A DNA stretch of 64,000 nucleotides from Sporosarcina sp. Marseille-Q4063 (GTDB taxonomy: Bacteria; Bacillota; Bacilli; Bacillales_A; Planococcaceae): contig NZ_CP070502.1 in NCBI RefSeq assembly GCF_018309085.1, positions 930,001 through 994,000 of the forward strand, given 5' to 3'. A program made the translations under genes and the position numbers. The notes under the pieces were generated by a model that was not told the origin of the DNA, ran no database searches, and was given only the letters and a program-made list of their open reading frames with translations. This document shows, piece by piece, positions 54,306 through 62,583 of this stretch; the first letter of the stretch is position 1, and the number at the start of each line of letters is the position of its first letter.

Positions 54306-56096
54306 CTATGCCTGATGCTTTTCTAAAAACGCTAGCATCATGCTATATACTTTAATTTCATTTTCTTTTTTCGAGAAGCCATGTCCTTCATCTTCCAAAA
54401 CAAGATACTCGACATCGCGACCCTTTTCTTTCAATTTGGCCACAATTTGATCGGACTCTTCTTTCACTACGCGTGGATCTTTTGCTCCTTGAATGACGAG
54501 CATTGGTTTCACCATACCATCTAAATACGTAACAGGTGAATCTTTGATAAAACGTTCTTTATCACGTTCCGGATCCCCAAGCCAGCGTTCCATGATTGGC
54601 TTCCAATGCTCGGGCACTGAATTGACAAATGTGAATAAATCGGACGGCCCGAAAATATCAACAACCGCTTTGAAATAGTCGGGATGTCTACCATGCAATA
54701 ATAAAGCCATATATCCGCCGTAGCTACCGCCGACAAGGAATAGCTTATTTTTATCGGTCACTTCATTGTCGAATAACCACTCAATTCCGGCTACACAATC
54801 GAGGCGCGGTCCCTCGCCCCAATCCTGCTCAACTAGCTTTGTGAAAGCCGAACCATAACCTGTACTTCCACGGAAGTTCGGTGCAAAAATCGTGTAGCCA
54901 CGGTTTAGAAAGCATTGGAACATCGAACGGAACATTTTCCGCTCAGCAGCTTGCGGTCCGCCATGTGGCCAAAAAATCGTATGACCATTATCGTTTTCCG
55001 GCTTTGCTTTGAATAATAAAGCTTCGATTTCCATGCCATCAAATGATGTATAAGAAACAATATCTGGTTCAACCATATCTTCCTGATTTAAGCCTAAGAC
55101 ACGGTTATTCGTTAATTGTTTCCATTCCATGCCGTTAGCTGAATGATAGATATTATGGGGTATTGTCGCACTTCTTCCCAAAATATATAGAGCTCCCGAT
55201 TCCGCCACGTCGATTTGTTCAATGATATCAACAGGTAACGCGCATTTTTCAATTTTATCGTTTCCAATTTCATATCGATATAAGACATCTGTCACACCTT
55301 TAATGGTGACTAAGTAAAACGCGTCATTTTCTTTATCCCATTTAAGAGATTGAATACTTTCACCATCAATGGCTAGTACTTTAGTAAACGCTTTCGATTT
55401 CAAATCGAACTTAGCCAAATACATATCGTCACTATCGTAATCCGTTACGAAATAAATCGTCTCATTATCCGTGAAGATGGGTTCAAATAACACATGAACT
55501 TGCTCTGAATCAGGTGTAAGGTTGAACTTTTCCTCTCCTACCTTTACAAAGCCGATGACATACGTATTTGCATGCATTTGTATATAGACAGACGCTTCTT
55601 CATTCTCGGATACTGCTGCTAGATAAGTAGTAGTTCCTTCACCACTATTTAGTAGCGTATCTGTTCCACTCTTCAAATTACGGACTCGCGTGTTCAAAAA
55701 GGATGGATTCTCTTCAGATGTCACATAGTACAAACGCTCTCCGTCTCCACTTAAATGACCAAAATAGTACTTTTCAGACGCCTGTCCCGTTATTAACGGC
55801 TCCGGTAATCCGCCTTCGCTCGGTATCCCATAGATTTGATAGTTCTCATCCCCGTCCTTATCAAATCCCGCTAGTACATACCTATTTTCTGGATCGAATT
55901 TGATAAAATTGCAAGATTCATCCCGATGTGCAAATAAATATGGATAGGTATCCGGTAAATCCATCGCCCATAAATTCATTTTGCCATTCAAATTGGCATT
56001 GAACACTAACCTTTTCTCATCTTTACTCACTGCGAAATTTGTAATGGTGTACGTTCGAAAAAACTGCTCAACTGTCGGTTTCGGAAAATTAATCAT
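54306..56096 (-). CDS. S9 family prolyl-oligopeptidase-like peptidase
   Basis: A 596-aa serine peptidase. N-terminal beta-propeller (about 25-340), C-terminal alpha/beta-hydrolase (about 350-596). Catalytic Ser in GGSYGGYM (about 456), Asp in GAKDPRV and His in DEGHGF. The family cleaves acyl-aminoacyl or prolyl peptides in the cytoplasm. ATG at 56096 follows TAGGGGG; an earlier start at 56132 lacks a ribosome site. Confidence 0.93.
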   Translation of the reverse strand: MINFPKPTVEQFFRTYTITNFAVSKDEKRLVFNANLNGKMNLWAMDLPDTYPYLFAHRDESCNFIKFDPENRYVLAGFDKDGDENYQIYGIPSEGGLPEPLITGQASEKYYFGHLSGDGERLYYVTSEENPSFLNTRVRNLKSGTDTLLNSGEGTTTYLAAVSENEEASVYIQMHANTYVIGFVKVGEEKFNLTPDSEQVHVLFEPIFTDNETIYFVTDYDSDDMYLAKFDLKSKAFTKVLAIDGESIQSLKWDKENDAFYLVTIKGVTDVLYRYEIGNDKIEKCALPVDIIEQIDVAESGALYILGRSATIPHNIYHSANGMEWKQLTNNRVLGLNQEDMVEPDIVSYTSFDGMEIEALLFKAKPENDNGHTIFWPHGGPQAAERKMFRSMFQCFLNRGYTIFAPNFRGSTGYGSAFTKLVEQDWGEGPRLDCVAGIEWLFDNEVTDKNKLFLVGGSYGGYMALLLHGRHPDYFKAVVDIFGPSDLFTFVNSVPEHWKPIMERWLGDPERDKERFIKDSPVTYLDGMVKPMLVIQGAKDPRVVKEESDQIVAKLKEKGRDVEYLVLEDEGHGFSKKENEIKVYSMMLAFLEKHQA

Positions 56097-56202
56097 TTTA
56101 AACCCCCTAGAATTATCATAAAACGCTTCCATTTCACTCTATTAGTATACCACTATCAGATAAAATAGAATATAACGACATCGGGTTTCGCAAGTAATAA
56201 AA

Positions 56203-56349
56203 GGTACCTGTGCATGGTTGAATTATGACAATTCACGACTTTGGATAAATAATCAAAATGATATCGACAAAGTGTTATATGGTCGGTATCCACTTTTTGT
56301 TTTATGCAATTGTAGCGAATTTACTGATTAGTGTCTTGCACAGGTACCT
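56203..56349 (+). repeat. Dispersed 147-bp element, copy 6 (hairpin weak)
   Basis: Lies between the divergent S9 peptidase and urea transporter genes, so it is not at a gene end. Hairpin TGATATCGAC / GTCGGTATCCAC has lost its outer base pairs. Ends intact. Confidence 0.9.
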
Positions 56350-56507
56350 AATAATTTTTCTTCTCAAAATGCTGAAAACTACAAATATAGCTGATCGGGT
56401 TATCGTAAAGTCTTTTTTGTGTTAACATACCTAAATACATCTTGGACAACTACTATTAAACAATTTATTATCTGGAATATGATAAATACGATAAGGGAGA
56501 TATCTAG

Positions 56508-57506
56508 ATGCCCCAAGCAGCACCAAACTTTTACTTTTTCAAAAAGTTCTATTTACTTATAGTCATTTCATTAAAAGGATTTTCACAGGTTTTATTAGTG
56601 GGAAATGCTTTTTCAGGACTTTTAATTCTTATCGGAATTACATTGCACTCCCCTGTTTTAGGTTTAATGGCATTTCTTAGTTCAATCGTGGGAACAATTA
56701 CAGGAAAATATCTTGGCGGAGATCGGGATTTAATTCGCAATGGGATTTATGGTTTTAATGCTATCCTCTGCGGTATATCCACAATTCTCTTTCTTCACGG
56801 GGACAAGCGCTGGTTTATCGCGTTATTTGCCGCTGCTCTTGCCGCATTATCCTTGAAAATGCTGACAAAAGTATTGGATAAGTGGAATATTCCTGTTTTG
56901 ACCATTCCATTCGTTTTCATCACATGGATTGGGCTTCTTATCGCTTACCGCGTCGATACACTTTATATGGATCCTGACTTTGTCATAAGTTCGCCCGCGA
57001 TGTGGAATTTGCCCGTTGAAGGGACGCCAACTTTATTAGTCGGAATGATTAAAGGAATTGGTGAAGTTTTCGTCATCGACTCACTTTGGACTGGATCGCT
57101 TATTCTGTTGGCATTGTTTTGGACAGGATGGCGATTTGGGCTGTATGCGATTATCGGAACTTTTGTATCGTGGTTAACCGCTTATTTTATCGGGGCTGAT
57201 ACGCATTCATTAAATTTAGGTTTGTATAACTATAATGCCGTTTTGACAATTATTGCTGTTAGTCTAGTCTTCAATAAAAACCTGAAAAAAACGCCGTATA
57301 TCGGCATTATCGCGGCAATGTTAACAGTTCCCGTAACCGCAGGATTGGAGTTGCTTCTCGACCCCCTTGGACTCCCTGCTTTAACATTCCCGTTTATAGT
57401 ATGTTCATGGCTATTTATCGCATTGGGGAAGGTTTTCCAGAGCTATAAATATAAACAAACAGTGCCTGTACAACGGTTACCATCAAGAAATAAGCAGCCG
57501 ATTTGA
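56508..57506 (+). CDS. Urea transporter (UT family)
   Basis: A 332-aa membrane protein with about ten segments in two related halves. UT signature parts: GIYGFNAILCGIS and GLYNYNAVLTIIAV, both with the paired Asn positions, and NIPVLTIPFVFITW / GLPALTFPFIVCSW. It imports urea passively. AAGGGAG precedes the ATG. No urease genes lie in the window. Urea use is a hallmark of Sporosarcina-like bacteria. Confidence 0.92.
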   Translation: MPQAAPNFYFFKKFYLLIVISLKGFSQVLLVGNAFSGLLILIGITLHSPVLGLMAFLSSIVGTITGKYLGGDRDLIRNGIYGFNAILCGISTILFLHGDKRWFIALFAAALAALSLKMLTKVLDKWNIPVLTIPFVFITWIGLLIAYRVDTLYMDPDFVISSPAMWNLPVEGTPTLLVGMIKGIGEVFVIDSLWTGSLILLALFWTGWRFGLYAIIGTFVSWLTAYFIGADTHSLNLGLYNYNAVLTIIAVSLVFNKNLKKTPYIGIIAAMLTVPVTAGLELLLDPLGLPALTFPFIVCSWLFIALGKVFQSYKYKQTVPVQRLPSRNKQPI

Positions 57507-57540
57507 AGGGGAACTCCCTTTCAAAAATGGCTGCTTATTT
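57492..57540. terminator. Intrinsic terminator between convergent genes
   Basis: AAGCAGCC...GGCTGCTT outer stem with inner GAAGGG/CCCTTTC. It overlaps the last codons of the urea transporter gene. Confidence 0.75.
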
Positions 57541-57542
57541 GT

Positions 57543-57875
57543 TTACATTAAAGGACCTTGATGGTTATTAGGATCTGATTTCTGTTCTTCAGCATTCTTT
57601 TCTTTGGTAAAGTCCGGCTCTTCTCCAAACTCGGTTTTTAAATTAGCGTTTGTAAATCTCGGACGATCGACCGCCGTTTCTTCGTCTGGTTTAAGTAAAA
57701 GACCTATACAAACAAGCCCACTAATTCCAACAAGAGCATAAATCAACCTAGATAGAGCTGCATCTTGCCCACCAAAAATTGCTGCAACTAAATCAAAATT
57801 GAAAAATCCTATCAAGCCCCAGTTAATTGCGCCAATGATAACTAATGCCAAAGCAATCCTTCGAATGATTCCCAT
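57543..57875 (-). CDS. DUF378 membrane protein
   Basis: A 110-aa protein with two membrane segments. DUF378 pattern INWGLIGFFNFDLVAAIFGG and YALVGISGLVCI. The ~40-residue polar tail is longer than in many relatives. ATG at 57875 has AAAGGAG at 8 bases; GTG at 57884 is an alternative. Function unknown. Confidence 0.85.
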   Translation of the reverse strand: MGIIRRIALALVIIGAINWGLIGFFNFDLVAAIFGGQDAALSRLIYALVGISGLVCIGLLLKPDEETAVDRPRFTNANLKTEFGEEPDFTKEKNAEEQKSDPNNHQGPLM

Positions 57876-57980
57876 ATAGTTCACTCCTTTGATTAGACAA
57901 TTGAATTGATGTTACAATTCGTCTTATCTTTTACCAAAAGAGTTATTTAATACATAGTGAGTGAAAGGTACCTAAAGAAA

Positions 57981-58127
57981 GGTACCTGTGCAAGGTTGAA
58001 TTATGACAATTCAAGGCATTGAATAAATAATCAAGAGGATGTCGACAAAGCATTATATAGTCGGCATCCCCTTTTCACTTTATGCAATTGTAGTGAATTT
58101 ACTGAATAGTGCCTTGCACAGGTACCT
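57981..58127 (+). repeat. Dispersed 147-bp element, copy 7
   Basis: Ends 6 bases before the (minus-strand) stop of the CBS pseudogene. Hairpin GAGGATGTCGAC / GTCGGCATCCCC carries G-C at position 7 where others have A-T. An extra AGGTACCTA fragment lies 6 bases upstream (57966). Ends GGTACCTGTGCAAGG / CCTTGCACAGGTACC are fully paired. Confidence 0.93.
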
Positions 58128-58133
58128 AAAATT

Positions 58134-58837
58134 TTAGTCGATTTTTAATAGATCAGCTGGTGTTACAATACCGAGAAGCTTTTCCGCACTGCTTCCAGTT
58201 TGTGTTATAAGAAGTGCTTCAATTCGCTTTCCTTGGCTCATAGCCTTTTTGAAATATTCCTCTGCTTCATAAACTGAAAGATCTTGACTGATAAAACGAT
58301 ACGTATTCTTCTTTTTTTCATGTTAATAGATGTCGATTAAGGTGGCATTTCCCCAGATATAACGCCTTCCGAATATTCATCAGCCAGCCAGTAGGTAATC
58401 CCGTTTGCCGTTACAAGCCCAATGAATTCGGAATTCCTATAGATTGGAATTTGATTGAATCGTTGTTTACGTATCAATTCTAGACCCGTTGAAAGTGAAT
58501 CCGTCGACTTTAAGGTATGAACTTTTCTTCGAAACATTTGGCCGACAGTAACCGGTTTCGCGAGTTCACGGTCGATATATTCAATCAGTTCCACAATGTC
58601 ATCGTGAGGTTCAGCAATCGCATAGTCAGCATCAGTCCGATTATGCACAATCGCATTCCGCAAATTCGCATAAACCCGTAAATCATCCTCAAATTTACGA
58701 ATAACCGCGTTATCCTTCTTGGTTTTATCGATTAATCGCGAAAAAGGCATATAACCGGATAAGCCGCTTATCTTTTCCATTGCTTTCTCAATTCGATTAT
58801 AAGCAAATATAAATCTGTCTGAATTCCGAACACTCAC
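58134..58837 (-). pseudogene. Frame-disrupted CBS-domain protein
   Basis: The intact part (58337-58837, 166 aa, GTG start with AGAAGG) has a ~90-residue helical N-domain and the first CBS motif (VGQMFRRKVHTLKSTDSLSTGL). It then stops. In another frame the remainder continues (LIDIY, stop, HEKKKNTYRFISQDLSVYEAEEYF ... LLGIVTPADLLKID) to a stop at 58134, restoring a second CBS half. A frameshift near 58345-58355 and a nonsense TAA shortly after break the gene. The break could be real decay or an assembly error. Confidence 0.75.
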
Positions 58838-58948
58838 GATACATACCTTCTTTCACCTTTTGCCATACTGTTTATTTCTTTAAATATACACCATTAATTA
58901 CGATAGAAGTAACAATAAAATCCTTCCCGTTGCAATTAAGTTTGTTCA

Positions 58949-58998
58949 CAAAAAAAGGCTACCCAGGAGTCATTTATTCAATGATTTCCCGAATAGCC
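58949..58998 (-). terminator. Intrinsic terminator for the 40-codon gene
   Basis: GGCTATTCGGGA / TCCTGGGTAGCC stem followed by T7 on the minus strand, directly after the small gene at 59008. Confidence 0.8.
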
Positions 58999-59007
58999 CC
59001 GAATGCA

Positions 59008-59130
59008 TTAATTTGTGTAAGATAATAAAGCGTTTTGATCGAAATGTTGAAGTGCTAGTAAAGCCTCGTCTTTATCCTGGTATTCAAAGATTCTAACATT
59101 CATTTTCTCGAAAACTGTAATTACCCACAT
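59008..59130 (-). CDS. 40-aa peptide, inverted copy A
   Basis: The sequence opens MWVITVFEKMNVRIFEY and ends HFDQNALLSYTN. Its twin on the opposite strand (61799-61921) differs at 3 residues. AAGGAG precedes the ATG, and a terminator follows. Upstream homology of ~100 bases is shared with the twin. Acidic/hydrophobic pattern (beta then helix), no known family. Too short for usual gene finding but supported by duplication and signals. Confidence 0.75.
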   Translation of the reverse strand: MWVITVFEKMNVRIFEYQDKDEALLALQHFDQNALLSYTN

Positions 59131-59261
59131 TTTGCATTCTCCTTTTCCTATTATATTTTATTAAATCTATTCGATAAGCCATTAATTCTAAAAGAATTGT
59201 TCGTCTAACTCAACTTTAATTCTACGCCTATTTTTAGCGAAGAGACCTATTTTTTGAAAGC

Positions 59262-59300
59262 GTCACAAAATATCCAATTTGTTTAGTCAAACTTGTGAAT
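59262..59300 (-). promoter_or_regulatory. Redox-operator-like site B
   Basis: GTCACAAAATATCCAATTTG...GTCAAACTTGTGAAT, a weaker version of the pattern seen at 59554-59606 and, reversed, at 61619-61681. It lies ~130 bases upstream of the 40-aa gene. Confidence 0.55.
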
Positions 59301-59306
59301 AGAGTA

Positions 59307-59435
59307 TCAATTTCTTTTCATTGCAAGCCTAACTGCTATATAAACGACGACCCCGTTAAGAAGTAATTCTATGGCCATGTACCCAAAAGACCATCCACCG
59401 CCCATCATTCCTTCGTAACCATGAAAATGATGCAT
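59307..59435 (-). CDS. His-rich 42-aa membrane peptide
   Basis: MHHFHGYEGMMGGGW is followed by a single membrane helix (YMAIELLLNGVVVYIAVRLAM) and KRN. The three His, Met and Tyr residues before the helix could bind metal. Ribosome site AAGGGGTG lies before the ATG. It is preceded by operator A and followed by operator B. It is too short for ordinary gene calling. No family is recognised. Confidence 0.65.
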   Translation of the reverse strand: MHHFHGYEGMMGGGWSFGYMAIELLLNGVVVYIAVRLAMKRN

Positions 59436-59553
59436 TATTCTTCACCCCTTGCCTACTTTATAAGTAACTCATATTAGATCTAATACAATTCCCGAATAGA
59501 CTTAATTGCTTTCCTTATTCTTATTCTACTTCTTTTTCACTGAATAAAACGCA

Positions 59554-59606
59554 CTTTGTGAAATCCTTCACAAATACTCCAAATTGTTTAGTCCATTTTG
59601 TGAATA
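59554..59606 (-). promoter_or_regulatory. Rex/FNR-type operator A
   Basis: TTGTGAA-ATCC-TTCACAA (59556-59573) fits the Rex consensus TTGTGAA-N4-TTCACAA and, at its core, the FNR pattern TGTGA-N6-TCACA. A half site TTTTGTGAATA follows at 59597. It precedes the His-rich peptide gene on the minus strand. Confidence 0.7.
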
Positions 59607-59644
59607 CATTCGATTATGGGTTTAGTAGTCAAAAATGTTTTAAA

Positions 59645-59790
59645 GGTACCTGTGCAAGGTTGAATTATGACAATTCACGACTATGAATAAATAATCAAAG
59701 GGATATCGACAAAGCTTTGTAAAGTCAGTATCCACTTTTTATTTTATGCAATTGTAGTGAATTTACTGAATAGTGCCTTGCACAGGTACC
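59645..59790 (+). repeat. Dispersed 147-bp element, copy 8
   Basis: Lies between operator A and yhfW-like gene (divergent region). Ends GGTACCTGTGCAAGG / CCTTGCACAGGTACC fully paired. Hairpin AGGGATATCGAC / GTCAGTATCCAC has lost three pairs. Confidence 0.92.
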
Positions 59791-59886
59791 AAAATTTTTA
59801 CCCCCTCATCATTTCAGCGTTTAGTTTTCTGAAAATAAAGGAAGAAAAAAGACTAGATGAGTATTTAAATAGGAGGAGAATTTAAA

Positions 59887-61401
59887 ATGGATAAATTACC
59901 AGGAAAAAATCAATCTTTCTGGAGTACTACAGCCCAGGCAATGAGTTATCCACAACTGGATGAAGACATTGAAATTGATACTGCGGTTATCGGCGGAGGT
60001 ATTTCGGGCATTTTAACCGCGTACTTTCTTGCGAAGGAAGGGCAATCCGTCGCATTGCTGGAGGCTCGTGAACTCGTTAGCGGAACAACCGGTGGAACGA
60101 CTGCAAAACTGTCATCGCAACATCAACTTATCTATGATGATTTATTGCAACAAGATGGTTTGGATGTCGCGAAACTTTATTACGAAGCGAATCAGGAAGG
60201 CCAGAAACTTATTAAGGCGATTATCGATGATCATGGGATTGATTGCGATTATAAAGTTGCTGACTCCTATGTCTTTTCGGAGAATATCGAAAATACTTCA
60301 AGCATTGAAAAAGAGGCAGAGGCATATGAAAAAATTGGCATTGAAGGCGGCATAGCGGACTCGATTCCCGTAGATCTAAAGGTGACTTCCGCGCTAGTTA
60401 TGAAAAAACAAGCGCAGTTCAATCCCGTCAAATTTCTGTATGCCGTCTTAAAAGAAGTCGATTCATTGGGCGGGCGTATTTACCAGCACACAAGGTATAT
60501 GGACTCAGAAAAAAATGGCGATCAACTGATTCTTTCCACGGACACTCCGTTTACCGTAACATGCAATCAAGTAGTGTTCGCCACGTTATTCCCGGCCGAG
60601 GATCCAGACTCGTTTTATTCGGATACATTGAAGCCCGTCGCTTCTCATTTAACAGCATTCGAAAGCCCGGAAGCGTTTGATAGTGGAATATATATTAGCG
60701 ACGACGATCCTATACGGACATTCAGAGGCGCGCTAAATGGAGACCAATGTGTGCTCATCATCGGAGGCGAGACCCATCCAAAAGGTGACGGCAAGTCGAC
60801 AATCGAACATTATGAAGCAATCCAACACTATGCCAAGGAGGAATTCCGGCTTACTGAATTTCTCGGATATTGGTCGGAACATGATCACACCACACCAGAT
60901 CGACGTCCTTTCATCGGAAAAATTCAAACAGACAATGACAAAATGTATGTAATGACCGGTTATGGAAAATGGGGTCTTGCCGCATCGGCAACAGGCGCAG
61001 GAATCATCAAGAGCCTGATTGTCGGTGAGGATAACCGATTTGAAAAACTATTTAGCCCTGAACGCCAATTGCCCGAAGATAAAGGTGATCGCAATGAAAG
61101 CAACGAAACTGATGAGAATCACGTTGTATCCCCCGGCAGCGAACAAATGGAACGACAACTCGCTAAAGGACAAGCACAATCAGTTGAGATAAACGGCAAG
61201 CCCGCGGGCATGTATAAAGACACCGATGGAAACATGCATTACCTCGACCTTTCATGTACCCACCTCGGTTGTGAAGTGAAATGGAATGACGGGGATCAAA
61301 CATGGGATTGCCCATGCCACGGTTCCACTTTCGATGGAACAGGTAAAGTATTGGCAGGACCCGCGAAAGAACCTTTGAGAACAATAGATTCCTTGCAATG
61401 A
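59887..61401 (+). CDS. yhfW: FAD-dependent oxidoreductase with C-terminal Rieske domain (YhfW-like)
   Basis: A 504-aa protein. N-terminal DAO-type FAD domain with GGGISG-type motif (TAVIGGGISGILTAYFLAKEG), mid-region ending GYGKWGLAASATGAGI, then a charged linker (about 395-430) and a C-terminal Rieske [2Fe-2S] domain with CTHLGCEVKW (Cys, His) and CPCHGSTFD (Cys, His). The electron path probably runs from FAD to the Rieske cluster. Substrate unknown. AGGAGG precedes the ATG. Matches B. subtilis YhfW in layout. Confidence 0.92.
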   Translation: MDKLPGKNQSFWSTTAQAMSYPQLDEDIEIDTAVIGGGISGILTAYFLAKEGQSVALLEARELVSGTTGGTTAKLSSQHQLIYDDLLQQDGLDVAKLYYEANQEGQKLIKAIIDDHGIDCDYKVADSYVFSENIENTSSIEKEAEAYEKIGIEGGIADSIPVDLKVTSALVMKKQAQFNPVKFLYAVLKEVDSLGGRIYQHTRYMDSEKNGDQLILSTDTPFTVTCNQVVFATLFPAEDPDSFYSDTLKPVASHLTAFESPEAFDSGIYISDDDPIRTFRGALNGDQCVLIIGGETHPKGDGKSTIEHYEAIQHYAKEEFRLTEFLGYWSEHDHTTPDRRPFIGKIQTDNDKMYVMTGYGKWGLAASATGAGIIKSLIVGEDNRFEKLFSPERQLPEDKGDRNESNETDENHVVSPGSEQMERQLAKGQAQSVEINGKPAGMYKDTDGNMHYLDLSCTHLGCEVKWNDGDQTWDCPCHGSTFDGTGKVLAGPAKEPLRTIDSLQ

Positions 61402-61404
61402 AAA

Positions 61405-61439
61405 ATGCCATACGGAAAATTACCCGTATGGCTGTTTTT
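61405..61439 (+). terminator. Intrinsic terminator
   Basis: GCCATACGG / CCGTATGGC stem followed by TGTTTTT, just after the oxidoreductase. Confidence 0.9.
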
Positions 61440-61469
61440 GTAAAGCATTTTTTGGGGGTACCTTTTGGG

Positions 61470-61616
61470 GGTACCTGTGCACGGTGCATTTATGACAATT
61501 CAAGACTTTGAATAAATAATCAAGGGGATACCGACAAAGCGTTACATAGTCGGTATCCCCTTTTTACTTTATGCAATTGTAGTGAATTTACTGAGTAGTG
61601 TCTTGCACAGGTACCT
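61470..61616 (+). repeat. Dispersed 147-bp element, copy 9
   Basis: Perfect hairpin GGGGATACCGAC / GTCGGTATCCCC with T5. An extra GGGTACC fragment lies 10 bases upstream (61456). Its right end is 3 bases from operator C. Confidence 0.93.
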
Positions 61617-61618
61617 AC

Positions 61619-61681
61619 TTTGTGAAATAATTCACAAATTGGACGAAACAACTTGAACACTTTGTGAATTACTTCACAAAG
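61619..61681 (+). promoter_or_regulatory. Two Rex/FNR-type operators (C)
   Basis: TTGTGAA-ATAA-TTCACAA (61620-61637) and TTGTGAA-TTAC-TTCACAA (61662-61679), both perfect palindromes. The block is the reverse complement of operator A in outline. It precedes the 40-aa gene copy B and doxX. Confidence 0.8.
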
Positions 61682-61798
61682 TACGCTCAGATACTAAAAA
61701 TGGTTGTATAATAAGAATTAAGTTAGACGAACAAATCTCTTAGAATCAATGTTTCATAGAATATAGCGACCAAATAAAAAAGAAAGGATGAATGCAAA

Positions 61799-61921
61799 AT
61801 GTGGGTAATTACAGTTTTTGAGAAAATGAATGTTAGGATCTTTGAATACAAGGATAAAGATGAGGCTTTACTAGCACTTCAACATTTCGGTCAAAATGCT
61901 TTATTATCTTTTACAAATTAA
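61799..61921 (+). CDS. 40-aa peptide, copy B
   Basis: Twin of the minus-strand gene at 59008-59130 (37 of 40 residues the same). AAAGGATG lies upstream of the ATG. It starts 118 bases after the second operator and ends 39 bases before doxX, so it probably leads a short redox-controlled transcript. No family recognised. Confidence 0.75.
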   Translation: MWVITVFEKMNVRIFEYKDKDEALLALQHFGQNALLSFTN

Positions 61922-61960
61922 CGCATTCAGCAATACAAAATATTATTATGAGGTGAGGAC

Positions 61961-62521
61961 ATGGTTGAATTAAAGAAATCCCAGTTTGGGAAACATGTGA
62001 TTATCGAGGAAAATCCGCTATCGAGATGGTTATTTTCTAACACGACATCCGCGTGGATATGGTTGATTTTAAGATTATACCTTGGTTATTCTTGGCTGAC
62101 GGCGGGCATTGGAAAAGTTACTTCTGACGCTTGGACAGGTGCCAATGCTGGTGTTGCAGTTGAAGGATTTATGGGTGGTGCCCTTGCTAAGGCAGAGGCC
62201 GGAGATGTCGCAGGTTGGTATGCTTGGTTTTTAGAGAGTGTCGTAATTCCAAACGCAGTCCCATTTTCTTATATGATCGCATGGGGTGAAGTGTTAGTCG
62301 GACTTGGCTTAATCGTTGGACTCTTAACAGGAATCGCAGCTTTCTTCGGTGCACTTATGAATATGTCTTTCTTATTAGCAGGTACTGTAAGTTCGAATCC
62401 CGTTATGTTTATGATTGCAATAGTCTTAATACTTGCCTGGAAAGTTGCCGGTTGGTATGGGTTAGATCGTTGGGTGTTACCTCGTTTAGGAACACCATGG
62501 TCAAGGAAACGAAATGAATAA
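61961..62521 (+). CDS. DoxX family membrane protein
   Basis: A 186-aa protein with four membrane segments. DoxX pattern: LILRLYLGYSWLTAGIGKV, PYSYMIAWGEVLVGLGLIVGLLT-like stretch and FFGALMNMSFLLAGTVSSNPVMF. Family members are linked to quinone-dependent oxidation (thiosulfate:quinone oxidoreductase small subunit) or redox homeostasis. TGAGGTGAGG lies before the ATG. It follows the 40-aa gene and two Rex/FNR sites. A terminator ends the transcript. Confidence 0.9.
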   Translation: MVELKKSQFGKHVIIEENPLSRWLFSNTTSAWIWLILRLYLGYSWLTAGIGKVTSDAWTGANAGVAVEGFMGGALAKAEAGDVAGWYAWFLESVVIPNAVPFSYMIAWGEVLVGLGLIVGLLTGIAAFFGALMNMSFLLAGTVSSNPVMFMIAIVLILAWKVAGWYGLDRWVLPRLGTPWSRKRNE

Positions 62522-62528
62522 ATCAAAT

Positions 62529-62562
62529 GATATCCCAAGTTCTTTTACTTGGGATATTTTTT
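62529..62562 (+). terminator. Intrinsic terminator
   Basis: ATATCCCAAGT / ACTTGGGATAT stem with T7 after doxX. Confidence 0.92.
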
Positions 62563-62583
62563 TATTCGACCTCAAGCCAAATT

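Noticed and set aside
58134..58837. Programmed frameshift in the CBS gene
   Set aside because: The second frame also has an in-frame stop just after the junction, and no slippery heptamer with a downstream structure was seen.
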